From: Nitrospiraceae bacterium
GTDB lineage: Bacteria; Nitrospirota; Nitrospiria; Nitrospirales; Nitrospiraceae
Length of the DNA stretch: 64,000 nucleotides
Assembly (NCBI GenBank): GCA_009692155.1
Contig: SHZW01000002.1
Coordinates: 1 to 64,000 of the forward strand
Direction: 5' to 3'
Of this stretch, positions 34,666 to 43,001 are shown piece by piece. Below the pieces are notes generated by a model. The model was given only the letters and a program-made list of their open reading frames with translations, had not been told where the DNA came from and did no database searches. The position numbers were made by a program, and so were the translations under genes. Numbering within the stretch: position 1 is the stretch's first letter; the number at the start of each line of letters is the position of its first letter.

Positions 34666-36213
34666 ATGACGCGCACAATTCGCATCTTTGATACGACCTT
34701 GCGGGACGGAGAACAGTCGCCGGGGGCGAGCATGAACCTGGAAGAAAAGGTCATGATCGCCAAGCAACTGGCCCGCCTGGGCGTCGATATCATCGAGGCG
34801 GGCTTCGCCTATAGCTCGCCGGGGGATTTTGAAGCGGTACGTCAGATTGCCCGGCAAGTCGAGGGGCCGACGATTTGCAGCCTGGCGCGCGCGCGCCCGG
34901 AAGACATCGACCGGGCCTGGGAAGCGCTCAAGGAGGCTCCCAAGGCGCGGATTCACACGTTCCTGTCCACGTCGGACATTCATTTGAAGCATCAGTTTCG
35001 CATGACGCGCAAGGAGGCGCTTAAGCGGGCCGTGGAGATGGTCGAGCGGGCGCGCGGGTATGTGAGCGACGTCGAGTTTTCTCCGATGGACGCGAGCCGC
35101 TCGGACGTCACGTATCTCTGCGAGGTGATCGAGGCGGTCATTGCCGCCGGAGCCGGCACGGTGAATATTCCGGACACCGTCGGCTACGCGACGCCGCAGG
35201 AGTTCGGCCGATTGATCGAGACGATCCGGAAAAAGGTCAAGAACAGCAGGAAGGCTGTGATTTCGGTCCATTGCCACAACGATCTCGGCGTGGCCGTTGC
35301 CAATTCGCTCGCGGCGATCGCGGCGGGCGCCGGACAGGTGGAGTGCACGATCAACGGCATCGGCGAACGTGCGGGGAATGCCTCGTTGGAAGAAATTGTC
35401 ATGGGGCTCCGGACCCGCAAGGACTTCTACAAGGCCGATACGAAGATTCGGACCGAGGAGATTTCCAAGACGAGCCGGCTTGTGAGCCAGATCACCGGCA
35501 TGGTCGTGCAGCCGAACAAGGCCATCGTCGGCGCCAATGCCTTCGCGCACACGTCCGGCATCCATCAGGACGGTCTGCTGAAGGAGAAGAGCACCTACGA
35601 GATCATGCGGCCGGAATCCATCGGCCTCGGGCAGATGCAGTTGGTCATGGGCAAGCTCTCGGGCCGCCATGCGTTCCGGAAACGACTGGAGGACGCGGGC
35701 TACAAGCTGACGGACGACGAGGTGAACCAGGCGTTCGACCGCTTCAAGCGGTTGGCCGACCAGAAGAAGGAAATTTTCGAAGAGGACCTTGAAACGATCA
35801 TTTCCGAGCAGATCCGCCGGATTCCTGAGCGGTACGTGCTGAAGACGTTGTTTGCGCAGAGCGGCACCGGCCAGGTGCCCACGGCCACCGTGGAGCTGGC
35901 CATCGACGGACAGCTCGTCAAACAGACGGGGACGGGCGACGGTCCGGTGGACGCGGCCTATCGCACGATTGCTGCGATGATCGGCACCAAGAGCCGCCTG
36001 CTGCAGTATATCGTCAAGGCGATCACGGGCGGCACCGACGCGCAGGGCGAAGTCTCGGTGCGCGTCGAAGAGGCCGGCAAGACGACGAGCGGCAACGGGG
36101 CTGACACGGACATTATTGTGGCGTCCGCGAAGGCCTATTTGAATGCGCTCAACAAGTTGGCGTACTGGGCGTCTAAAAATCAGGATCCGAATCAGAAAAT
36201 AGGCCTCGTCTAA
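34666..36213 (+). CDS. leuA: 2-isopropylmalate synthase
   Basis: First committed step of leucine synthesis, condensing acetyl-CoA with 2-ketoisovalerate. The 515-residue product has the TIM barrel start RIFDTTLRDGEQSPGASM with the metal-binding Asp, the HCHNDLGVAVANSLAAI motif, GERAGNASLEE, and a C-terminal LeuA dimerisation/leucine-feedback domain (VELAIDGQLVKQTGTGDGPV, about 395-500). GAGGAGGGATGAGCC precedes the ATG. Regulation is by the upstream T-box, with a palindromic element in between. Confidence 0.97.
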   Translation: MTRTIRIFDTTLRDGEQSPGASMNLEEKVMIAKQLARLGVDIIEAGFAYSSPGDFEAVRQIARQVEGPTICSLARARPEDIDRAWEALKEAPKARIHTFLSTSDIHLKHQFRMTRKEALKRAVEMVERARGYVSDVEFSPMDASRSDVTYLCEVIEAVIAAGAGTVNIPDTVGYATPQEFGRLIETIRKKVKNSRKAVISVHCHNDLGVAVANSLAAIAAGAGQVECTINGIGERAGNASLEEIVMGLRTRKDFYKADTKIRTEEISKTSRLVSQITGMVVQPNKAIVGANAFAHTSGIHQDGLLKEKSTYEIMRPESIGLGQMQLVMGKLSGRHAFRKRLEDAGYKLTDDEVNQAFDRFKRLADQKKEIFEEDLETIISEQIRRIPERYVLKTLFAQSGTGQVPTATVELAIDGQLVKQTGTGDGPVDAAYRTIAAMIGTKSRLLQYIVKAITGGTDAQGEVSVRVEEAGKTTSGNGADTDIIVASAKAYLNALNKLAYWASKNQDPNQKIGLV

Positions 36214-36230
36214 CCGGCGGATTTCGCACG

Positions 36231-36593
36231 ATGGTGATCCGCCAGTTCGACGACTGCCGGGAGTTTCTTGCCGGCGACCATACGATCCTCCGCGAGTTGT
36301 TGCGTCCGGCCCAGGGTTCCGTGGACGCGCGGTACAGTCTGGCGCAAGGGCGGCTGGATCCCGGAGCCACATCGAAACGCCACGTCCTGGCAGCCTCGGA
36401 GGTCTACTACTTCCTGGCTGGCGAGGGGCGCATGCACGTCGGCGGCGAGTCGTCAGCGGTCAGAAAGGGCACGGTCGTGGCGGTACCGCCGGATGCCGAG
36501 CAGTGGGTGGAGAATACGGGAACGGGCGCGCTGGAATTTTTATGTATCGTCGACCCGGCCTGGACGCCGGACTGCGAGCGGATTCTGAAATAG
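36231..36593 (+). CDS. Cupin-domain protein
   Basis: A 120-residue single-domain cupin. The first cupin motif is degenerate (DPGATSKRHVLAASEVYYFLAGEG, with His and Glu) and the second includes VAVPPDAEQWVENTGTGALEF. Substrate unknown; small cupins bind metal and may be isomerases or sensors. It follows leuA by 17 bp and could be co-transcribed. Convergent with the DUF2784 gene, 4 bp away. Confidence 0.85.
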   Translation: MVIRQFDDCREFLAGDHTILRELLRPAQGSVDARYSLAQGRLDPGATSKRHVLAASEVYYFLAGEGRMHVGGESSAVRKGTVVAVPPDAEQWVENTGTGALEFLCIVDPAWTPDCERILK

Positions 36594-36597
36594 CCGT

Positions 36598-37002
36598 TCA
36601 GGAAGACGGGCCGGGCCGCCCAGTCTGATAGGTCCGCCGATCCGGCCTGATATAGATGAAGGTGAGTGCAACGGCCAGGGCGAATAGCAGGTAGACGATC
36701 GTGAAGACACGTTCCGGCAGGTCGTAATAGAGCAGGCGGCTGATCCAGCGCTGGATAAAACTGGATTCCGGCTCGCCGCCCTGCCGCAGGGCATCTTCCA
36801 GAACGGTCAGCGGGCAGAGGATTCCGACCAGGCTTTCCGTGACGACGAAGCCGATGGCGGCGAGGTGGGCGGCGCGGAACCAGAAATTTCTGATCCAGGT
36901 CCGTTTGAGCGCGGCTCCGATTAGAATCACGGCCAGCCCGCCGACCACGAAGGCGACGAACAGGAAGTGCGTGACGAGGATGATGTCCGCCAGGAACGTC
37001 AT
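36598..37002 (-). CDS. DUF2784 membrane protein
   Basis: A 134-residue inner-membrane protein with four helices: IILVTHFLFVAFVVGGLAV, AAHLAAIGFVVTESLVGI, then after CPLTVLEDALRQ a third, and VFTIVYLLFALAVALTFIYI. The CPLT-x-LE motif after helix 2 is characteristic of DUF2784. The ATG at 37002 is chosen by family pattern; a longer open frame to 37071 has no binding site. Function unknown. It faces away from leuB with a 77-bp gap. Confidence 0.85.
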   Translation of the reverse strand: MTFLADIILVTHFLFVAFVVGGLAVILIGAALKRTWIRNFWFRAAHLAAIGFVVTESLVGILCPLTVLEDALRQGGEPESSFIQRWISRLLYYDLPERVFTIVYLLFALAVALTFIYIRPDRRTYQTGRPGPSS

Positions 37003-37079
37003 GTTGACAAGCAGTCTAGGCGCACGTATGAGGGAGCGGCAAGCAAGGAAATTTTGGTAGAAGGAGAGCAAAAGAGCCG

Positions 37080-38153
37080 ATGAAAGCGACGATTGCAGCG
37101 CTGGCGGGCGATGGAGTCGGGCAGGAAATCGTGCCGGAAGCGGTCACGGTACTCAAGGCCGTGGGCCGGACGTTCGGCCATACGTTTGATTTCATCGAGG
37201 CGCTGGTCGGCGGTCAGGCCATCGACAAGACCGGCGTGCCGCTGCCGCCGGACACGCTGGCGCTGGCCAAACAGAGCGACGCCGTGATGCTCGGCGCCGT
37301 CGGCGGACCCAAGTGGGAAGGGCTGGACTACAGTATCAGGCCCGAGCGGGCGCTGCTCGGTCTCAGGGAACAGTTGGGGCTCTATGCGAATCTCCGCCCG
37401 GCTAAATTGTATTCCATGCTGGCCGATGCCTCGACGCTCAAGCGGGAGGTGGTCGAAGGAATCGACATTCTGGTGGTGCGCGAACTGACGGGCGGCATCT
37501 ATTTCGGCAAGCCGAAGGGCATCGAGAAGATTCCTGGCGGCGAGCGGGGGTTCAATACCGAGGTCTATACGACCGAGGAAATCCGGCGCATTGCGATCGT
37601 GGCGTTTGAAGCGGCGCGAAAGCGGCGGAAAAAAGTGATGTCCGTGGACAAGGCCAATGTGCTCGAATCGTCCGAACTGTGGCGCCGCGTGGTGATCGAT
37701 GTCCATAAACAGTATCCGGACATCGAACTGAGCCATATCTACGTGGACAATTGCGCAATGCAGTTGGTCCGCAATCCCAAACAGTTCGACGTGATGGTGA
37801 CCACCAACATGTTCGGCGATATCCTGAGCGACGAAGCGGCGATGCTGACGGGCTCGATCGGGATGCTGCCGTCGGCCAGCATCGGCACCAAGACCGGCAT
37901 GTACGAACCGATCCACGGCAGCGCGCCTGATATCGCGGGGAAGAACATCGCCAATCCCATTGCCACCATCGCCTCGGCGGCCATGATGCTGTCCTACGCA
38001 TTCAAGTTGGACAAGGAAGCGGAGGCGATCGAGCGGGCGATTGTGGCGACGCTCGAACAGGGTTATCGAACGAAGGACATCCACACGCCGGGCATGACGC
38101 TGGTCGGAACCAGGGAAATGGGCGCGGCGATCCTGAAGAATCTCAAAGGCTGA
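37080..38153 (+). CDS. leuB: 3-isopropylmalate dehydrogenase
   Basis: Oxidative decarboxylation of 3-isopropylmalate to 2-ketoisocaproate with NAD. The 357-residue product has the start [20 protein letters not shown], substrate Arg residues in [32 protein letters not shown], and the metal/NAD block [20 protein letters not shown] with [22 protein letters not shown] lies upstream of the ATG. leuCD are not in the window. It ends 2 bp before the NHL gene. Confidence 0.97.
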   Translation: MKATIAALAGDGVGQEIVPEAVTVLKAVGRTFGHTFDFIEALVGGQAIDKTGVPLPPDTLALAKQSDAVMLGAVGGPKWEGLDYSIRPERALLGLREQLGLYANLRPAKLYSMLADASTLKREVVEGIDILVVRELTGGIYFGKPKGIEKIPGGERGFNTEVYTTEEIRRIAIVAFEAARKRRKKVMSVDKANVLESSELWRRVVIDVHKQYPDIELSHIYVDNCAMQLVRNPKQFDVMVTTNMFGDILSDEAAMLTGSIGMLPSASIGTKTGMYEPIHGSAPDIAGKNIANPIATIASAAMMLSYAFKLDKEAEAIERAIVATLEQGYRTKDIHTPGMTLVGTREMGAAILKNLKG

Positions 38154-38155
38154 CC

Positions 38156-39364
38156 GTGTTGGCTTCTCGACCCGTGACGATTCCCTCCGGTTGTATCGGG
38201 ACCATTGCTGGAAACGGCGAGCCTGGCCATGCCGGCGATAGCGGTTCGGCTGTCGAGGCGCGCCTGAACGAGCCGAAAAGCCTGGCCCTGGGCCCCAACG
38301 GTATCCTCTATATAGCCGACGCGGAAAACCATGTGATTCGGAAGGTGGATCTCGCGAGCGGCCTGATCGCGACGGTGGCTGGGCGTCCGGAGAAGGACAA
38401 TAGAGACAGCGGGCCGGCCAAAGTTCATGCACCGGAGGAAGACGAAGATCCCTTTGCCGATCCGTCTGCCGACAAGGCTGAAAAATTCGTACAACTGTCC
38501 GATGTGAGCGGCACAGTCCGCTATGTTGTCGGTACCGGCAACAGCGGCCGGTTCGGGGGCGACGGCGGTCCGGCGACGCAGGCGACGTTGAATTTCCCCG
38601 GCGCGGTGGCGGTGGATGGCCGTGGAAATCTCTATATTGCCGACACGATGAACCACCGCATCCGGAAGGTGGACGCGGCCACCGGCATGATCTCGACGAT
38701 TGCCGGAACCGGCCAGCATCGCTGCTCGGGCGACGGCGGCCCGGCGACCGCGGCGACGTTGAATGAGCCGGCCGCTCTCGCGGTGGACGGTCGCGGAAAC
38801 TTGTACATTGCCGATCAGAGCAACAACCGGGTGCGCAAAGTGGACTTGACCACCGGCATCATGACGACTGTCGCGGGCACCGGCGAAACGGGTTATATGG
38901 GCGATGGGATGCCGGCGACTGAAGCGGGGGTCTTCGGGCCCAGCGGGTTGACGCTTGGTCCCGGCGGGGACCTGTATATTGCCGATACGTTCAGCGGCCG
39001 CATTCGCCGGGTCGATCCGGTGACGGGCATCATCAGCACGGTTGCCGGCGACGGGGGCGAGTACCGGTTCTCCGGTCTGCCTAACGAATTTTCGACCAGC
39101 CTGTCCCGTCCTTACGGGATCGCGCTGGATCGGGCCGGGAATCTATTGATCACGGATTCGGACAGCCATCTGATCCGGCGCTGGGACCGGAAGAAAAAAA
39201 TCATCACGCGCATGGCCGGCAGCGGCCAGGCACAGTTCGGCGGCGACGGCGGCGATCCGCTTGCCGGCAGCCTCAATTACCCGTTCGGGGTGGTGGTGGA
39301 TGAGGCGGGGAACGTGTATATTGCGGATACGTTTAACCATCGGATTCGGATGATTGTGGCCTGA
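38156..39364 (+). CDS. NHL-repeat beta-propeller protein
   Basis: A 402-residue protein made almost entirely of NHL-type repeats. Each of about six blades carries a G-N/T-G-x-x-G-x-x-G-D-G/S-G-P-A-x2-A-x-L-N-x-P turn, then an L-Y-I-A-D strand and H-x-I-R-K-V-D. There is no signal peptide (it starts MLASRPVTIPSGC), so it should be cytoplasmic unless the start is wrong. An acidic insert (APEEDEDPFADPSADKAEKF) interrupts the first and second blades. It starts with GTG two bases after leuB and ends 4 bp before asd, so it appears part of that operon; its role there is unknown. Confidence 0.88.
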   Translation: MLASRPVTIPSGCIGTIAGNGEPGHAGDSGSAVEARLNEPKSLALGPNGILYIADAENHVIRKVDLASGLIATVAGRPEKDNRDSGPAKVHAPEEDEDPFADPSADKAEKFVQLSDVSGTVRYVVGTGNSGRFGGDGGPATQATLNFPGAVAVDGRGNLYIADTMNHRIRKVDAATGMISTIAGTGQHRCSGDGGPATAATLNEPAALAVDGRGNLYIADQSNNRVRKVDLTTGIMTTVAGTGETGYMGDGMPATEAGVFGPSGLTLGPGGDLYIADTFSGRIRRVDPVTGIISTVAGDGGEYRFSGLPNEFSTSLSRPYGIALDRAGNLLITDSDSHLIRRWDRKKKIITRMAGSGQAQFGGDGGDPLAGSLNYPFGVVVDEAGNVYIADTFNHRIRMIVA

Positions 39365-39368
39365 TCCC

Positions 39369-40379
39369 ATGAAGAAGAAATCTGCATATTGCGTCGCTGT
39401 CGTCGGAGCGACCGGCGCGGTCGGCACCGAGATGATCGAGGTGCTTGAGGAACGGAAGTTCCCGGTGGAGAAGCTCGTGCCGCTGGCCTCGTCGCGCTCG
39501 GCCGGTGGCACGGTCATGTTCCACGGGCAGGACATTCCCATCCAGGCGCTCCAGAAAGACTCGTTTGCGGGGGTGGACATCGCCCTGTTCTCGGCCGGCA
39601 CCGACGTGAGCCGAGAGTATGCGCCGATTGCGGCCAAGGCCGGCACGGTGGTCATCGATAACAGTGCGGCGTGGCGCATGGATAAGGATGTGCCGCTCGT
39701 CGTGCCGGAGGTCAATCCGCACGATGTCCTGCACCACAAGGGCATCATCGCCAACCCCAACTGCTCGACGATCCAGATGGTGGTGGCCTTGAAGCCGCTG
39801 CACGATGCCGCGCGCATCCGGCGCGTCGTCGTGACGACGTTCCAATCCGTCTCGGGTACGGGCAGGGAGGCGATGGACGAGCTGATGGACGAGTGCAAGG
39901 ATCTGCTCGGTTTCAAGGAGCCGACGCCCAAGGTCTATCCCCATCAGATTGCGTTCAACTGCCTGCCGCACATCGATGAGTTTTTGCCGAGCGGGTATAC
40001 CAAGGAAGAAATGAAAATGTTGCACGAAACCAGAAAGATCATGGGGGATTCGACGATTCAGGTGACTGCGACCACGGTTCGGGTGCCGGTCTATGTCGGT
40101 CACTCCGAGTCGGTGAACATTGAAACCGAGAAAAAGCTGTCGGCCAATGACGCGCGGGCCATTCTCTCGACCGCGCCGGGCGTGCTGGTGTATGACGATC
40201 CGGCCCATCAGATTTACCCCACGCCGCTGGACGCGGCCGGCAAGGATGAGGTGTATGTCGGACGGATCAGGGAAGACGAGTCCATCCAGAACGGGCTCAA
40301 TCTCTGGGTCGTGGCCGACAATCTTCGGAAGGGCGCGGCGCTCAATGCCGTCCAGATCGCCGAACTGCTGATCAAGTGA
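39369..40379 (+). CDS. asd: Aspartate-semialdehyde dehydrogenase
   Basis: Reduces aspartyl phosphate to the semialdehyde, precursor of lysine, diaminopimelate, threonine and methionine. The 336-residue product has the NADP motif VVGATGAVGTEM, the catalytic Cys132 in NPNCSTIQMV, the SGTGREAMDELMDE segment and the catalytic His near TVRVPVYVGHSESVN. The ATG at 39369 is the likely start; the frame extends a few codons further upstream into the NHL gene. Confidence 0.97.
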   Translation: MKKKSAYCVAVVGATGAVGTEMIEVLEERKFPVEKLVPLASSRSAGGTVMFHGQDIPIQALQKDSFAGVDIALFSAGTDVSREYAPIAAKAGTVVIDNSAAWRMDKDVPLVVPEVNPHDVLHHKGIIANPNCSTIQMVVALKPLHDAARIRRVVVTTFQSVSGTGREAMDELMDECKDLLGFKEPTPKVYPHQIAFNCLPHIDEFLPSGYTKEEMKMLHETRKIMGDSTIQVTATTVRVPVYVGHSESVNIETEKKLSANDARAILSTAPGVLVYDDPAHQIYPTPLDAAGKDEVYVGRIREDESIQNGLNLWVVADNLRKGAALNAVQIAELLIK

Positions 40380-40386
40380 GTCTGCC

Positions 40387-40650
40387 GTGCCTGTGCCTGA
40401 GTGGAACGGACTGGGGAAAGCGTTGATTCTGGCCGGCGGGCTTCTCGCGCTGGCCGGTGTGGCGATCCTCCTGGTCGAGAAGAATGCAGGTTCTGGTGGG
40501 CTGTTGAGCCAATGGCTGGGATGGTTCGGCAAATTACCCGGCGATATTTCCGTCAAGCGAGACGGTTTCAGTTTTTATTTTCCGCTGACCACGAGCATTC
40601 TGATCAGTGTCGTACTGAGTCTGCTGGTGTATTTTCTGTCGAAACGGTGA
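40387..40650 (+). CDS. DUF2905 membrane protein
   Basis: An 87-residue protein with two membrane helices (LILAGGLLALAGVAILLVEK and TTSILISVVLSLLVYFL) joined by the loop LGKLPGDI-type segment WFGKLPGDISVKRDGFSFYF, which is the DUF2905 signature. Start codon GTG at 40387. Function unknown. It precedes the SpoIID-like gene by 2 bp and commonly neighbours envelope or queA genes. Confidence 0.88.
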   Translation: MPVPEWNGLGKALILAGGLLALAGVAILLVEKNAGSGGLLSQWLGWFGKLPGDISVKRDGFSFYFPLTTSILISVVLSLLVYFLSKR

Positions 40651-40652
40651 CC

Positions 40653-41801
40653 ATGCCGGCTGTCCTTGCCTTCTGGCTGACGTTCCTTCTTCTCCTTCCC
40701 GACTCGAGTTTTGCCGACGATATGATGCGCGTCCTGCTGATGCAGGACGCGCAGCGGGTGGAAGTCTCCGCCGAGCGCGGCGTCACCGTTCAGATGCCGA
40801 ACGGGGACACGCGGGTATTTGCGGGGTCCGTCGTGGCCAGGCCATCGGCGGGCGGCCTGACAGTGAACGGGGAACGGGCGCCGGCTGAGTCCGTGACCAT
40901 TCGGAGCCGCGGCGGCGATCTGACCGTGACGAACGGCGGCACCGGGACCGGCGAGCTCAAGCCGCTGAGCGTCGGCGGCAGCCTGAAAATTCTGGTCCGC
41001 GGCAACGGGTTGCTTCTCGTGAACGACGTGGACCTGGAGGAATACATCAAGGGCGTCGTGCCGGCCGAAATGTCTCCGGGCTGGCATCCGGAGGCGCTCA
41101 AGGCCCAGGCGGTCGTCGCGCGGACCTATGCCCTCTACCAACGGATGCTGAACAAGTCGCGCGAATACGATCTCGTCGCCACGGTGCAGGATCAGGTCTA
41201 CCAGGGGCGTCAGGGTGTGGATCATCGTGTGCAGGAGGCCGTGGAGTCCACGCGTGGAATTGCCGTGGCCCATCAGAACGCGCCGATCTACGCGGCCTTT
41301 TCGTCCACGGCGGCCGGCCCGACCGAAGATGCCGTGAATGTCTGGTCCAAGGACCTGCCTTATTTGAAAGGCGTGGATTGTCCCTTCGATGTGAACGCGC
41401 CACGCTATCAATGGCGCGCCGTGTTGAAGGTGCAGGACCTGGAAAACACTTTCCGACGGCAGGGTGTGGATGTGGGCGCCATCGCCAGCCTGACGCCTTT
41501 TGCCTACAGCAAGGCTGGGCGGGTGACCAAGCTCCGGATTCTTCACTCACGCGGCGAACTGATCCTGCGCGGCGAGGACTTCCGCCGTCTGATCGGCTAT
41601 TCCGTGATCCTCAGCACACAGTTCGATGTGGAATCCATGGGATGGGAAATCGCCCTCTCCGGGCGCGGGTCCGGCCATGCCGTCGGTCTATGCCAGTGGG
41701 GAGCCAAGGAAATGGCCGAGCACGGCTATCCTTATACAACCATCCTCGCGTACTACTTTCCTGGAACCGAACTCAAGCGCACCTCGTCCCTCTCCCGCTA
41801 A
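40653..41801 (+). CDS. SpoIID/LytB-domain protein
   Basis: A 382-residue exported protein with a signal peptide (AVLAFWLTFLLLLPDSSFAD) and a SpoIID domain: VNDVDLEEYIKGVVPAEMSP, GWHPEALKAQAVVARTYAL, AVESTRGIAVAHQNAPIYA and the end GRGSGHAVGLCQWGAKEMAE with HGYPYTTILAYYFPG. SpoIID is a lytic transglycosylase in sporulating bacteria; here the organism has no visible sporulation genes, so a general peptidoglycan role (as for LytB modulators) is likely. Its stop overlaps the queA ATG by one base (TAATG). Confidence 0.92.
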   Translation: MPAVLAFWLTFLLLLPDSSFADDMMRVLLMQDAQRVEVSAERGVTVQMPNGDTRVFAGSVVARPSAGGLTVNGERAPAESVTIRSRGGDLTVTNGGTGTGELKPLSVGGSLKILVRGNGLLLVNDVDLEEYIKGVVPAEMSPGWHPEALKAQAVVARTYALYQRMLNKSREYDLVATVQDQVYQGRQGVDHRVQEAVESTRGIAVAHQNAPIYAAFSSTAAGPTEDAVNVWSKDLPYLKGVDCPFDVNAPRYQWRAVLKVQDLENTFRRQGVDVGAIASLTPFAYSKAGRVTKLRILHSRGELILRGEDFRRLIGYSVILSTQFDVESMGWEIALSGRGSGHAVGLCQWGAKEMAEHGYPYTTILAYYFPGTELKRTSSLSR

Positions 41802-42811
41802 TGCTCCTCTCTGAGTTCGATTTTTCGTTCGATCCCTCGCTGATTGCAGACCATCCAATTGAACCTCGCGATCAGGCGCGTCTCCTAGTCGTGCCGAAAG
41901 GCGGAGGGGCCTGCACGCATCATCACGTGGCCGACTTGCCACAGTTTCTCAACGCTAAAGATCTGATAGTCGTGAACGATACGAAGGTTTTGCCGGCCCG
42001 GCTCAGCGGGCGCAAGCGTCCAGGAGGCGGGCATCTGGAACTGGTCCTTGTCAGGCCGATTGGGCCGGATCAGTGGGAAGTCCTGTGCAAAGGGACAAAG
42101 CCCGGCCAGGTGATCGAATTGGACGGCGGCGCGACCGCGACGGTGGTGGAGCAGGGAGCCGGTGGAATCATCATGAAGTTTTCCTCGTCCGTGCCGGCGT
42201 TGCTGGAGAAGATCGGCCGGATGCCCCTGCCGCCCTATATCAAGCGCGATCCCAACGAGCAGGATCGTATCTGGTATCAGACGCTGTTTGCGCGTGAAGC
42301 CGGCGCGATCGCGGCGCCGACCGCCGGGCTCCATTTTACAGAGCGGTTGCTGGCTGCGCTGAAAGACAAAGGCGTGAGAACGGCCATGGTGACACTGCAC
42401 GTCGGGCCTGCGACATTCCGGCCGGTGACGGCCGAGCGGATTGACGAACATCGGATGGGTACCGAGTGGGCGGAGCTTTCACCTCAAGCGGCGGCGGCGA
42501 TCAACGAAACCAGAAAAGCAGGAGGACGAATCGTCGCAGTCGGGACCACGGTCGTACGGACATTGGAAGTTGCGGCTTCCGCTGATGGAACGGTCAAGCC
42601 GATGAAGGGAGAAGTTGGCCTCTTCATCACGCCAGGCTATCAGTTTAAGGTCGTGGACGTGCTGATGACGAACTTCCACCTGCCGAAAACGACGCTGTTG
42701 ATGCTCGTGTCAGCCTTTGCGGGGCTGGAACCCTTACGGGCGGCCTATGCGGAGGCGGTCAGGGAGAAGTACCGATTCTACTCTTACGGCGACGCGATGC
42801 TGATTGTGTAA
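41801..42811 (+). CDS. queA: S-adenosylmethionine:tRNA ribosyltransferase-isomerase
   Basis: Makes epoxyqueuosine in tRNA from preQ1. The 336-residue product has FDPSLIADHPIEPRDQARLL, the DTKVLPARLSGRK motif, PLPPYIKRDPNEQDRIWYQT, AAPTAGLHFTERLL and the end TTLLMLVSAFAGLEPLRAAY. Coupled to the SpoIID-like gene by TAATG. Its stop codon lies 2 bp before a palindromic element. Confidence 0.97.
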   Translation: MLLSEFDFSFDPSLIADHPIEPRDQARLLVVPKGGGACTHHHVADLPQFLNAKDLIVVNDTKVLPARLSGRKRPGGGHLELVLVRPIGPDQWEVLCKGTKPGQVIELDGGATATVVEQGAGGIIMKFSSSVPALLEKIGRMPLPPYIKRDPNEQDRIWYQTLFAREAGAIAAPTAGLHFTERLLAALKDKGVRTAMVTLHVGPATFRPVTAERIDEHRMGTEWAELSPQAAAAINETRKAGGRIVAVGTTVVRTLEVAASADGTVKPMKGEVGLFITPGYQFKVVDVLMTNFHLPKTTLLMLVSAFAGLEPLRAAYAEAVREKYRFYSYGDAMLIV

Positions 42812-42812
42812 C

Positions 42813-42935
42813 GGATGCTGAAAAAGGCCCCCAACTTCGTTCTCGGTCGCACGTCTCCCTGCGACGTACGTGAAAAAGTACGCCTCGGTCGCCGCACTCC
42901 CTGCGGCCTCGTTGGCTGACCTTTTTGAGCATCCT
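42813..42935. repeat. 123-bp palindromic element, copy 2
   Basis: Begins GGATGCTGAAAAAGGCCC and ends CCTTTTTGAGCATCCT; inner palindrome CGTACGTGAAAAAGTACG. It directly follows queA and may act as a transcription end or RNA stabiliser. Confidence 0.9.
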
Positions 42936-42944
42936 TAGGGCTCC

Positions 42945-42973
42945 TTGCGTTTCCCGTTCGACCGGCCTAGAGT
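42945..42973 (+). promoter_or_regulatory. Promoter of the caspase-fold lipoprotein gene
   Basis: TTGCGT (42945-42950) and TAGAGT (42968-42973) are 17 bases apart, with the predicted start about 22 bases before the ATG at 43002. Hexamers are imperfect. Confidence 0.5.
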
Positions 42974-43001
42974 TTGTGCAGTTGTCAGCAGGAAAACTCC
43001 T

